The translations under genes were made by a program, and so were the position numbers. A DNA stretch of 64,000 nt from assembly GCF_965216415.1 (NCBI RefSeq), contig NZ_CBDCFU010000001.1. One strand, 5' to 3'. Shown here piece after piece: positions 15,822 through 24,989 of this stretch. Source of the stretch: Marivita sp003149565. GTDB lineage: Bacteria; Pseudomonadota; Alphaproteobacteria; Rhodobacterales; Rhodobacteraceae. The stretch's first letter is position 1; each line of letters opens with the position of its first letter. The notes under the pieces are model-generated. The model saw only the letters and a list, made by a program, of their open reading frames with translations, was not told the origin of the DNA and made no database searches.

Positions 15822-18800
15822 CCCGGCGATCCGTGTATTCCTTTCTGCTCAATTAAATAGCGCATTCCGCCATTGTTGTAGTCAACGCGCACGTCCGCGT
15901 TCAGTTCCGCGCCGATGATCCGTTTCAGCAGAAAGCTTCCGAACCCTTCGCCTTGCGGCGGCGCGACCTCCGGACCGTCGATCTCCAGCCATTCCAGACG
16001 GCTCAACTCTCCGTCCCGTGCTTCCGCCTTGACTTCGACACGGCCGTTCCTGTCTGTCAGGGACCCGTATTTTGCGGCATTCGTCGCCAGCTCGTGGAAG
16101 GCCAGTCCGAGGGTCAGGGCCACCTTCGGCTCCAGCGTCAGATCCGGACCATCGTAGCTGAATCGGTTGTTCTCGAGATTTATGAAGGGTGCAAGTTCAT
16201 CCTCAATCAGATCCCGCAGCTTCCGCCCGCGCCAGTTGTCCGCAGTCAGCGCCTCGTGGGTGCGCGAAACCGCGGCTAGGCGACCCGTCAAAGCTTCTTC
16301 CAGATCTTGCTTCGTTCGCGCTGTTCGGGCGGCAAAGCGGACAATCGCCTGCACGATGGCCAGCACGTTTTTCACCCGGTGCTGAAGCTCTCTCAGGAGG
16401 ATTTCCTGCTGCTCCAGCGCGTGCCGCTGGGCCGTGATGTCAAAGGCAAAGCTCATCACGCCGCCGATCTTGCCAGATGGTTCATACCAGGGCACGAGTT
16501 CCAGCCGCACATGGTCGAAACCGGGCGCGTCGTCTGGCACCTGCATCTCCAAGTCTTCCCAGGACTGCGGTTCGCCCGTCTCGAACACCTCGTCGAAAAG
16601 CGCCTTGATCGCAGCGCCCGACTCTGCGGCCTCGGCAAAGGAAAGCCCTGCATTGTCCTCACCCTCCCGAAGCTCGTCGGCCTTGGCGTTAAGGTAGAGG
16701 TTATGATGGTTGGTTCCCTCGTGGATCCCGATGAGGGCGGGCACATTGTCGAACAGACGCCGCAGTCGGCCCTCGCTCTCGGCCAACGCGCGTTCCAGTT
16801 CTCGCTCCTGCGTCACCTCCCGGACGCTGGAACCAACCGCAATCGTCTTTCCATCAGCCTTGACCGGGAAATAGTCGACAACCCATTCCCGTTCCCGGCT
16901 GGGATCAGCCGATGTCACGCCGCGCACAGTATCGCCGAAGACGGGCTCACCGGTCTCCAGAACCTTTCTCTGCGAGGGTTCGCACTGATCGAATATTTCC
17001 GGAACGATGTCCCGCTCCAGCTTGCCGATGTGATCATCGACCGGCAAACCATTGATATCCGCCAACGCCTTGTTGATCCTGAGAAATCTTAGATCGTGAT
17101 CAAGAAGGTTCAGCCCCACCGGCACGGTGTTGTAGAGCGTTTCAAGCTCAGATAGCTGCTCCGCCAGCTTGCGCTTGAGCTGCAGTTCATCGGTCACCTC
17201 GCGCACGCAGGTGCCTACGGCGATCACCTCGTCTTTCGCGACGATGGGAAAATAATCGCACACAAAATCGCGCAAGACACCCGGCTGCGCCGGAGTCTTG
17301 GCCTGAACCTCAAGCTCGTAGACGCCTTCGCCGCTCTCGAAGATCCCGAGAATGGTCTCCTTCACCTTTGGCGGCACACCGGGCAGGAGCTCGTCACCCC
17401 GTTCGCCGAGGTGTTCCTCGGCCGAAATACCGTCGATCTCGGCCATTTTCTGATTCATGCGGATGAAGCGCATCTCGCGGTCGTACACCGCAATGCCGAC
17501 GGGCATCTTGTCATAGAGCGTCTGCAGTTCTGAAAGCTGTTCGTCGAGCACGCGTGCGTTGTCGGCCAGCTGCTTCTCATTGCGGCGACGGGCGCTCACG
17601 TCCTGAAAAGTTATGACCACACCGTCGAGCCTGTTGTCGATCGTGCGGTAGGGGCGAATGCGCGCCTCGAAGGTCTCGTCGGTCTGGGGGATGCGGACCT
17701 CCCGCATCCGGGGCTCAAGCGTGCGGCGCACTTCAGCAATGTCATCTTTCAGTTCGGGATAGTCGAGGCGGGTCGAAAGCTGATGGATCGGACGCCCCAT
17801 GTCACGCTCCCGCACTCCGAACAGCTCGCTCAGCGCTGGGGTGTAGAGCCGCACGCAATCGGCCTGATTTAAAAACAGGATTCCCACATCCGTGCTTTGC
17901 AGCAGGTTCTGCAGGTCACTGTTGGACCGCGTGAGCTGCCGATTGTTCTCGGTCAGCTCGGCATTGATCGTTTCCAGCTCCTCGTTGATGGACTGAAGCT
18001 CCTCGCGACTGGTCTCCAGCTCTTCGTTGGAGCTCTGCATCTCCTCGTTCATGGTCAACAACTCTTCGTTGCTGCTGCGCAGATCCTGTGCGGCCGCCTC
18101 GTATTCCCGCTCCACCGTGTGCAGCCGCCGGCGGGTGAGCGCCAATTCACGCTCCAGCTCAGCCACCCGGTTGCTCTGGGTGGCCTCGGACGAATGCTCA
18201 ACCGTGCCGCGCTGACGCACCTCCTTGAGTACGATCATTATCTGATCATGGCCGTCGCAAAAGGGGGCTGCGAAGACATCGAAGAGACAAGGTTTGCCGC
18301 CAACCTGCGCGACGACGTCGCAAATGTTGGTTTCCGCTTTGCTCTCAATCACCTGGTCAACCGCCGATTGCACGGGCAGGCGCAGTTCGGGACTCAAAAA
18401 ATCTTCGACGTTGGTGGCCGGGGCTCCCTCGCTCGGTTGAACAAACCGCGTCATGCCTTCAGACAAGTAGAGCACCTCACCTTCGCGGCTGACGATCGCG
18501 AAGGGCGAGGCGTAAAGCTTGAGAAACGCCTGCTCGGCCTCTTCGCCCAAACCCGCCGTCTTTGGCGCAACCCCGTAGTCGCGCGGCTCCGCCCGGCTCT
18601 GTCGTGCGATCTTAGGGAGCTTATCGTGTGCCTTCGGCGTCTTGAAATTCAGCGCGGAAAAAGCGCGCGTGACGTCGTCGTTGCGCCGGAAGATCCGGGC
18701 CGGTCGGTCCTCGGTCAGAAAGAAGCGTTCGCTACGCCCCAACGTCTCGGAGGGACCGAGCCAGAGATAGCCGCCCGCGTTCAGCGCATAATGGAACTTT

Positions 18801-20083
18801 GGGATGACAGATGCCTGCGCCTCAACGCTGAGATATATCATCACGTTGCGGCAGGAAATCAGGTCCAGTCGCGAGAACGGCGGATCGCCCAGAAGGTCGT
18901 GCGGTGCGAAGACGCACATCTCACGCAGCCGCGGCAAGACATGCCAATAATCATTTGCCTTGTGGAAATACCGTTCACGCCGTTCGTCGCTGACGTTCTT
19001 CAGCGCCGCCTCGGCATAACGACCGTGACGGGCATGGCGCAGTGCCTCGTGGTCCACATCTGTGCCGAATACCTGGATGTGCCGGGTCTGCCCGATCTCC
19101 TGGAGGATCTCGTCAGCGAGGATGGCGATGGTGAACGCCTCCTCGCCCGTAGAACAGCCGGGCACCCAGATCCGCACCTGCCCGTTCTCGCGTTCGAGGA
19201 TCGGGCGAAGCACCTTTTTCGTGAGCGCCTCGAAGCCGTCTGGATCGCGAAAGAACTCTGTCACGCCTATCAGGAAGTCCTGCGATAGCAGCGTGCGTTC
19301 CTCGCCGTTTTCGCGCAGCGTCTCGAGATAGTCGTCGACCACCGATTGGCGCAGGATCGTCATCCGGCGCATCACACGCCGCACCAGCGTGCCTGGCTTG
19401 TAATCCGAGAAAGAAATGTTGGCGTCCTCGTCGATCGCATCGAGGATTTCGGACAGCCGCGTCTCAATGTCTTCGGCAAGCCGGTCGCGCTTGCCGTCCC
19501 AGTCAAGCATACGACGATGTTCAACAATTTCGATGATTTTGTCCGGCATCTCGGCTGGCCGCAGCACGAAATCTACCAGCCCCGTCGCAGCCGCGCTGTT
19601 GGGCATGCCGGGGAACCGCGCGCTATCGCTTTCCTGCACGAGAGCGATGCCGCCGTTCTCTTTGACCGACCGCACACCGATCGTGCCATCCGACCCTGTA
19701 CCCGAGAGTACGACGGCGAAAGCGTCGCGCCCGGCCTCCTCGGCGAGCGAGGTAAAAAAACGGTCAATGGGCGTGCGCACGCCTTCCTCTCTCGCGTGAT
19801 CGGTCAGCTTGAAGCGCCCCTTCTTGACCTCGGCGAACGGTCCGGCGGGGATCACGTAGACATGGTCGGCCGCAAGCCGGACTTCATCCTCGATCTTCGA
19901 GACCGCTAAATTGGCGTGCTCCGCCAGCAGTCGATCCATGATCGACGGGTGATCCGGTGCCAGATGCTGGACCACGACATAGGCGATACCGGAGTCGTTC
20001 GGGATCGCGCGAACGAAATTCTGCAGGGCCTCGAGACCACCAGCGGAAGCGCCTATGCCGACGATAGCGTTGGGTTTGCTCAT
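15818..20083 (-). CDS. CheB-CheR-PAS-HWE hybrid sensor histidine kinase
   Basis: A giant protein of about 1421 residues (ATG 20083, MSKPNAIVGIGASAGG; a GTG at 20101 is an alternative, and neither has a clear ribosome site). Domains in order: CheB methylesterase (GIGASAGGLEAL, VVQHLAPDHPS, VLSGTGSDGTIG); CheR methyltransferase (YKPGTLVRRVMRRM, then the SAM site WVPGCSTGEEAFTIAIL); a long coiled coil near 640-740 rich in SSNEEL/TMNEEM repeats; several PAS domains, two of which share TxxVREVT endings; and an HWE-type kinase core (LQHRVKNVLAIVQAIVRFA with the phospho-His, AFHELATNAAKYG N-box, LEWLE for the W-E pair). It heads the operon with the receiver and second CheB. Cytoplasmic, as no membrane span is seen. 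Confidence 0.9.
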   Translation of the reverse strand: MSKPNAIVGIGASAGGLEALQNFVRAIPNDSGIAYVVVQHLAPDHPSIMDRLLAEHANLAVSKIEDEVRLAADHVYVIPAGPFAEVKKGRFKLTDHAREEGVRTPIDRFFTSLAEEAGRDAFAVVLSGTGSDGTIGVRSVKENGGIALVQESDSARFPGMPNSAAATGLVDFVLRPAEMPDKIIEIVEHRRMLDWDGKRDRLAEDIETRLSEILDAIDEDANISFSDYKPGTLVRRVMRRMTILRQSVVDDYLETLRENGEERTLLSQDFLIGVTEFFRDPDGFEALTKKVLRPILERENGQVRIWVPGCSTGEEAFTIAILADEILQEIGQTRHIQVFGTDVDHEALRHARHGRYAEAALKNVSDERRERYFHKANDYWHVLPRLREMCVFAPHDLLGDPPFSRLDLISCRNVMIYLSVEAQASVIPKFHYALNAGGYLWLGPSETLGRSERFFLTEDRPARIFRRNDDVTRAFSALNFKTPKAHDKLPKIARQSRAEPRDYGVAPKTAGLGEEAEQAFLKLYASPFAIVSREGEVLYLSEGMTRFVQPSEGAPATNVEDFLSPELRLPVQSAVDQVIESKAETNICDVVAQVGGKPCLFDVFAAPFCDGHDQIMIVLKEVRQRGTVEHSSEATQSNRVAELERELALTRRRLHTVEREYEAAAQDLRSSNEELLTMNEEMQSSNEELETSREELQSINEELETINAELTENNRQLTRSNSDLQNLLQSTDVGILFLNQADCVRLYTPALSELFGVRERDMGRPIHQLSTRLDYPELKDDIAEVRRTLEPRMREVRIPQTDETFEARIRPYRTIDNRLDGVVITFQDVSARRRNEKQLADNARVLDEQLSELQTLYDKMPVGIAVYDREMRFIRMNQKMAEIDGISAEEHLGERGDELLPGVPPKVKETILGIFESGEGVYELEVQAKTPAQPGVLRDFVCDYFPIVAKDEVIAVGTCVREVTDELQLKRKLAEQLSELETLYNTVPVGLNLLDHDLRFLRINKALADINGLPVDDHIGKLERDIVPEIFDQCEPSQRKVLETGEPVFGDTVRGVTSADPSREREWVVDYFPVKADGKTIAVGSSVREVTQERELERALAESEGRLRRLFDNVPALIGIHEGTNHHNLYLNAKADELREGEDNAGLSFAEAAESGAAIKALFDEVFETGEPQSWEDLEMQVPDDAPGFDHVRLELVPWYEPSGKIGGVMSFAFDITAQRHALEQQEILLRELQHRVKNVLAIVQAIVRFAARTARTKQDLEEALTGRLAAVSRTHEALTADNWRGRKLRDLIEDELAPFINLENNRFSYDGPDLTLEPKVALTLGLAFHELATNAAKYGSLTDRNGRVEVKAEARDGELSRLEWLEIDGPEVAPPQGEGFGSFLLKRIIGAELNADVRVDYNNGGMRYLIEQKGIHGSPG

Positions 20084-20332
20084 TAAAAAATCATAGCGCA
20101 CGAAGTGCTGTTCGACAACGATGTCAGTATTTCCCTGCCTGACGCATACCGGCTGCGTTTCGGAACGGGTGAAAAATTCCCGCAGAACACTGCTTCGCGT
20201 GTCTGTCTTTTAGCTGGGCTCTATTTTGGGACCTTGAACCAACCGAATGGCCAGCACACAAAGTTTACGCTAGGTCAATTTATGTCCTCTGTGGTATCGT
20301 GCTTGTGCACTTCAGAAGCTTGGGGGCTTAAA

Positions 20333-20521
20333 ATGCAAATCAAATCTAAACTGCGTTTGTTGTTTACCGTCGTCTTAGCAATGTGGCTAACAGGAGTTTC
20401 GTCAGCGTCTGCCTTCCCAAATATGCCTACGCTCGTGTTCCCGACCAACAGCGGATCTGAGGACAGTGTAGCAACCCGAAATTGCGGGGCAATTAACCAA
20501 GTTTGCCCTGAAGGACAATGA
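20333..20521 (+). CDS. Small exported protein, unknown function
   Basis: A 62-residue frame from the ATG at 20333 (MQIKSKLRLLFTVVLAMWL). The first ~29 residues form a classical Sec signal peptide with a basic start, a hydrophobic core and SASA before the cleavage point. The mature part is only about 33 residues and contains two cysteines (NCGAINQVC) that could form a disulfide. GGGGG lies shortly upstream as a weak ribosome site. It is divergent from the kinase operon. Function unknown; a small periplasmic peptide or an orphan remnant are both possible. Confidence 0.45.
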   Translation: MQIKSKLRLLFTVVLAMWLTGVSSASAFPNMPTLVFPTNSGSEDSVATRNCGAINQVCPEGQ

Positions 20522-21027
20522 TGAACGAGGGTCGCTCAATCGACCGCGCTCTTGAGACTGCTGGTAAAATCTTTGACCGTACAAAAACGGTCTCAACGCT
20601 CATCTCTGATGAAGCTGTCCTTCAGTTCCAGCCCGTCACAAAAGCGCAATCTGCGATGCTCCTGTCCAATACGCACCGGTCCCAGACTCGACGGATATGC
20701 ACTTGAGTGAAAACTGTTGCTGCTCTATCCGCTATGTTTAAGGTTCAGAGCAGTCTATGTTGTTCAGACTGTCTCAGCTCCGCCCCCATGGCCGCTTTTG
20801 ACCTCATGGATGCGCTTTCCTAGATCACCTGACCGGCGACAGAACCAAAAGCTTTGGCGGTCGCATTGGTGATTTGCGCTTTCTTTTATTCGATAAGACC
20901 CCTTCCAAAACCTCCATATCAATGAGTGGTTTTTTTATGACCCCAAAAGCGAGGATTGGATACAAATGGTGTGCCAGAGCGGCTTGAAATGACAGCAGCC
21001 GAACCTGAGAGATAGACCGCCTTTCGA
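20522..21027. other. Intergenic segment, no supported gene
   Basis: A 62-residue frame from 20518 (MMNEGRSIDRALETAGK) overlaps the end of the small exported protein by ATGA. It has no recognisable family and may be chance. Around 20909-20938 an AAAACC...GGTTTTTTT arrangement with a U-run could end transcription, but the stem is short. The rest shows nothing I can name. Confidence 0.35.
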
Positions 21028-21918
21028 TTACTCATTTGCCAAATCATCCCTCAGCCATTCAGCAAACAAGATCACCCTTGGATCTGGTGTAGGGGCCTTG
21101 GGGAAAACGACATACATCGCGTCATTTCCCTCTAATCCGTGTGGATGAAGCTGGACTAGTCTTCCCGAATTCAAATCCTCCTGCAGCAATCGTTTATCAC
21201 CCAGAGCAACGCCGTGGCCGGAAAACGCCAAATCAATAACCCTGGCTCGATTGCCATATTGCAGAAAGGTTGCCGGGACAGGCCCTGTGTATCCGACGCT
21301 CTCAAACCACCTTTCCCATTTTGCGTCTTGGCCGCCAACGAAGCCTAGCGTCATGCTGGCGATGTCATGCGGTTCCAATGGCGGATTTCGACCATCAAGC
21401 ATTGAGGGCGCTGCGACAGGAATAAGGAAGTCGCTATGCAGTTTGATTTCGGCCAAGCCTGCCCAGTTGCCAGCTCCATACCTCAGGCCTGCATTGAGGT
21501 TTGACTTACCAAAGTCGATCACGGTTGAATCCATCTCCGGCATGATTTTTATCCCTCGATGGGCAGCGTGAAACCTGGCCAACCTCGGCAACAGCATCCG
21601 GTTCCCATAGTACGGGGCACAGGAGATTTTGAGTGTGCCTTCCATCCGACCCGTGCCCAAATCTGACGTGGCGCGTTCGATTATATCGAGCGCCTCGTTC
21701 AGTGCCTTGGCGTAGACGAGCGCCTCTTCAGTCGGATCAATGCGACGTGTTCTCCGATGGAACAGCAGGACACTCAGGTCTTGTTCCAGCGCTTTCACCT
21801 GATGGCTCACAGCTGCCTGTGTAACATTCAGCTCTACTGCTGCGTCCTTGAAGCTGCCATGTCGTGCCGCGGCCTCAAACGCTCGAAGCTGTTTTAAATT
21901 CGGAAGACGGCGAGCCAA
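21028..21918 (-). CDS. LysR-family regulator (GcvA-like)
   Basis: A 296-residue regulator starting at a TTG (ARRLPNLKQLRAFEAAARHG). The N-terminal winged helix reads AAVELNVTQAAVSHQVKALE near residues 24-43, followed by FHRRTRRIDPTEEA. The remaining ~200 residues form the periplasmic-binding-fold effector domain with LKISCAPYYGNRMLLPRL. Overall style matches GcvA/AmpR-like alphaproteobacterial regulators. It is divergent from a doubtful small frame at 22031, and no intact target operon is adjacent, so its regulated genes may have been lost or lie elsewhere. Confidence 0.85.
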   Translation of the reverse strand: MARRLPNLKQLRAFEAAARHGSFKDAAVELNVTQAAVSHQVKALEQDLSVLLFHRRTRRIDPTEEALVYAKALNEALDIIERATSDLGTGRMEGTLKISCAPYYGNRMLLPRLARFHAAHRGIKIMPEMDSTVIDFGKSNLNAGLRYGAGNWAGLAEIKLHSDFLIPVAAPSMLDGRNPPLEPHDIASMTLGFVGGQDAKWERWFESVGYTGPVPATFLQYGNRARVIDLAFSGHGVALGDKRLLQEDLNSGRLVQLHPHGLEGNDAMYVVFPKAPTPDPRVILFAEWLRDDLANE

Positions 21919-22030
21919 GATGCTATACTTTTCCTAATGCTTGATGTGAATTTTGATCGTTTGTCTGAATATTTCTAATGCAGCAATGTCTAAAGCAGAA
22001 ACACTTTCAGGTAAACGATAGGAACCAGAC

Positions 22031-22264
22031 ATGCGCCGCACACCCACACATTCGCCCCAACACAGCACTCTCCAAGTAGAGCTTCTAAAGATTGGAAGCC
22101 CGGCCGCATTTCACCGTTTGGACGAACCGACACCCGTTTCCTCCCGCCGACCAATCCGCTGCGCCATCTGCAAGGTATTGGCTACCAACTTCCTTGCCAT
22201 AGGCCACTGGTTTGAAGACCGCGCTGGCTCACCGACACCTATGGAACTTGACCCTAGAGCATGA
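22031..22264 (+). CDS. Doubtful small open frame divergent from LysR gene
   Basis: A 77-residue frame (MRRTPTHSPQHSTLQVELLK) preceded by a weak AGGA. No family resemblance is seen, and the composition in the second half suggests a change of reading frame. It may be the broken start of the gene once controlled by the divergent LysR regulator. Low confidence that a protein is made. Confidence 0.25.
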   Translation: MRRTPTHSPQHSTLQVELLKIGSPAAFHRLDEPTPVSSRRPIRCAICKVLATNFLAIGHWFEDRAGSPTPMELDPRA

Positions 22265-22614
22265 AGTCAGTCGCGAAGTGCTGGTCTGGGCCTTCCTGCT
22301 CAATAATTAAGACCTTGGGGTGTCCAGCATCCGCTAAATACCCAGCATTCGTCATATCCATGGCTGCGCCATCTTCATCGAACAGTTCCGTAGTGATAGG
22401 TCAAGAACTTTGCTCCAGCGTACTGAGTGCCGTTTTCATCAACCGACACAACAACCAAGCCATTTCTGAAGATAGAGACCGAGGGGGTTGAACTCGACTG
22501 CGCGATGACTTCGACATAGTCTCCGAAGACGGTTTGTATATCGGTGAAATGGCGCTCCTTACCGGCAACCGTTTCCGAGTAACCAATACTTAGATAGGGG
22601 TTTTCGGATTGCAT
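22256..22614 (-). pseudogene. Frameshifted small gene of unknown function
   Basis: The minus-strand frame from 22614 (MQSENPYLSIGYSETVAGKE) runs 79 residues to a TGA at 22375. A +1 shift just before that stop, after FLTYHYG, opens a second frame reading ELFDEDGAAMDMTNAGYLAD and then HPKVLIIEQEGPDQHFATDF, ending at a TAG at 22256. Both halves have protein-like composition, and together they would give about 120 residues. I do not recognise the family. The shift could be real decay or a sequencing error. Confidence 0.4.
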
Positions 22615-23094
22615 CTATCTCAACAAGGGCTCGCTTCATTGCAGGCGTTGGGCAAGGCTTTCAAGTATCCGCCTTAGACCAGAGAATTGCATGCCCGCCA
22701 AAATCGGAACATCATCTTCGCTATACCCTGAGACCTGCTATGGAATCTGCGGTGCTGTCCGTCCAGCTGAACGCCCGAATTCATACTTTTCTGGCCTTCG
22801 CTCGGGCAAAGCGTGACAAGTTGAACGCAACGGCGGTCGAGCGCGCCTCTGAGCTAAGCCGCGGCCGATACGGTGCTTGGTAGGTTTAGAATTTGTGCGC
22901 CGAAAACGGCGCGAGATCGCCCTCTGCAGAGCGAACCGACTGACCTTGCATTTCTTTTAATTTCCTTGTGTTCAGCGGACAGAAATTTACTCATGCAAAA
23001 TACACGTCGATTTTCCCAGCCACACTCAAAAAAGACAAGATTTCACTATCATCCAGACTAAGTCAAAAGTTCAAAGTAACTTGCACCTGACGCT
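22615..23094. other. Intergenic segment upstream of spermidine synthase-like gene
   Basis: No gene is supported. The right end is AT-richer and should contain the promoter of the gene starting at 23095. Small open frames here lack ribosome sites and recognisable content. Confidence 0.35.
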
Positions 23095-24567
23095 GTGATT
23101 GTAACCAAAGAGGTCGTCATCTCATTTTCAGTGACCATTGCGCTTATTCTTGTGTTATCGGCCGTGGGGTTGACCTACGAGATCGCAGCTGGCCGCGTGC
23201 TGGCACCCTTTTTCGGCACCTCTCTTCTTACTTGGACCACTGTTATCGCAACAGTTCTAGCTGGATTTTCGCTAGGTAGCGCGATTGGCGGCTTCGTCGC
23301 GGAACGGCCTCGCGATATCGCTTTGCGGCGAGTCCGCACAGCACTCATCGCGACCGCTGTATTGATGGCCGTGTCACCGACACTTCTTGGCCTCTTCTAC
23401 GCCTCCGGTGCCCGTGGAACAATCGGAATGATGTTGACCGTATTCTGGGTGTTCTTCCCGGCTTCGGTTTGCGTAACCTTACCATCGCCACTACTGGCGA
23501 AGATCGCAATCGAAGCCCGCCCGGGGCGCGAAGGGTCCTCACTGGGTATTGTCTTGGCCGCCGGGTCGATTGGGGCCATCTTCGGAGCCATTCTTGCAGG
23601 ATTCGTGACATTGCCCCTGATCGGGTCCACGGCCACATTTGCTGCCTGTGGAGCCGCGGCACTTCTGTGCTTGCCATTTATCAAGGGTGGTTCATCAGGA
23701 AGCCTTGGGATTACTATTGCTTCGGCAGGCTTTGTTGCCTTTGCTGGTCTCGCCGGAAGTCCCGCCTGTCAATATGAGTCCGGACTGTCCTGCCTCTACA
23801 TCGTCGAGAATGGACGAGAGCGGCAGCTTATCTCGGACGGAACGTTGCAGGCGGCTGAGAGAACTAGTCCGGTAGAGGCCGATGTGGCCTCAATGGACCT
23901 TGCTCTACCCTACACGAATTGGCTCTGGTCTCGCATGGATCGAGACCTTGGCCCAGATGCCTCGGTGCTTTTTGTGGGCGGCGGAGGATATACTCTGCCT
24001 ACGAAGCTTTTGATATCGCGTCCTGACGCCCACGCGATTGCAGTCGAGATTGATCCATTGGTCACCCAAGTGGCCAAGGCACATCTGCCCCGCGCCGGCG
24101 ATATGATCGATGAAACCGGCTACGACCTAATGAGCCAGGATGAAGACGAAAAAGGTCGTCTGGGTCTTGTGCATGCCGATGGAAGGGCCTTTTTGAACGA
24201 GACATCCCGCCGCTTCGACGCAGCTGTCATGGATGCGTTTTCTTCACGATCTGTCCCTGCGCACCTAGTCACTTTGGAAACTTTCAAACGACTGCGCGAC
24301 ATCGTCGATGGACCTGTTTATGTCAATTTGATCGATACAACAGACGGTCCGCTTGCCCGTGGAGTGAACGCGATCCTGACTGCGCTATATCCAAACGTGG
24401 AAATCGTGCAGGGTAAGTTGAACACTGCGGGGCGCCGGAACATCTTGTTCGCCGCTTCGGCGAGAACAATGAAGCCGATAGAGAGGTTGTCCGACAACAT
24501 CGCTCCAACTAAAATTTCATCATCCCGCGCCTTCACCGATGACCGGGGTTGGGTCGGGCACAGATGA
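23095..24567 (+). CDS. Fused membrane/spermidine synthase-like protein
   Basis: A 490-residue protein from a GTG start. The first ~225 residues hold about six to seven hydrophobic spans with VGLTYEIAAGRVLAPFFGTSLLTW-type sequence (first words VLSAVGLTYEIAAGR), the integral part seen in fused MFS/spermidine synthases. The C-terminal half is a soluble Rossmann methyltransferase-like domain: SVLFVGGGGYTLPTKLL around 290, AHAIAVEIDPLVTQVA (the acidic residue binding the ribose), LVHADGRAFL and MDAFSSRSVPAHL. True spermidine-synthase activity is uncertain for membrane-fused members. It stands alone, and an IS30 fragment abuts its end. Confidence 0.8.
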   Translation: MIVTKEVVISFSVTIALILVLSAVGLTYEIAAGRVLAPFFGTSLLTWTTVIATVLAGFSLGSAIGGFVAERPRDIALRRVRTALIATAVLMAVSPTLLGLFYASGARGTIGMMLTVFWVFFPASVCVTLPSPLLAKIAIEARPGREGSSLGIVLAAGSIGAIFGAILAGFVTLPLIGSTATFAACGAAALLCLPFIKGGSSGSLGITIASAGFVAFAGLAGSPACQYESGLSCLYIVENGRERQLISDGTLQAAERTSPVEADVASMDLALPYTNWLWSRMDRDLGPDASVLFVGGGGYTLPTKLLISRPDAHAIAVEIDPLVTQVAKAHLPRAGDMIDETGYDLMSQDEDEKGRLGLVHADGRAFLNETSRRFDAAVMDAFSSRSVPAHLVTLETFKRLRDIVDGPVYVNLIDTTDGPLARGVNAILTALYPNVEIVQGKLNTAGRRNILFAASARTMKPIERLSDNIAPTKISSSRAFTDDRGWVGHR

Positions 24568-24572
24568 CTGGA

Positions 24573-24680
24573 CGTGTCCCGGTTTCGCTTGAAATCTCGA
24601 TAGATCGTGGAAGGGTCTCGACCCAAGCGCTCCACAATCTCTGAAAGACGCATTTTGGCGTCAGGCCACTTTTCAAGATT
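24573..24680 (-). pseudogene. IS30-family transposase N-terminal fragment
   Basis: On the minus strand the frame reads KMRLSEIVERLGRDPSTIYR then DFKRNRDT, the helix-turn-helix region that opens IS30-type transposases. Nothing of the DDE domain follows on either side, so only about 35 codons remain. It lies immediately after the stop of the spermidine synthase-like gene. Confidence 0.65.
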
Positions 24681-24989
24681 GCGGCGTTATTCCAAATTCA
24701 GGTGGCAATAGTGAATTCCCATTCGCGCTTGACCGTGCAACTCTTCGATTCATTGCAGAACCTGCACTATGTTGTGAATTGACTGCTGATAATCAATTCT
24801 CCAGTCATCCTCGGTCGCTTCAGTGTTCGTCCTTAGGTTAGGCCGGACTTTAATCGCTTCTGGAGGAAGATCCCGTGGCGTGCCACTTCTTCGATGGGAG
24901 ATTTTAGTTAAATTTAGAGAATTTGAGGCCGTCCGATCTAAAACTGATCAAACGCAGGTACCCTGAGCTGTCCCAATATCGCTTTGGCC
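24681..24989. other. Intergenic segment between IS30 scrap and otsA
   Basis: I see no gene. It lies downstream of otsA and downstream of the spermidine synthase-like gene, so convergent transcription ends here, but no strong terminator hairpin stands out. Confidence 0.35.

Noticed and set aside
17897..19288. Long plus-strand frame of 463 codons
   Set aside because: It is the antisense shadow of the CheB/CheR/HWE kinase, which has clear catalytic motifs on the minus strand.
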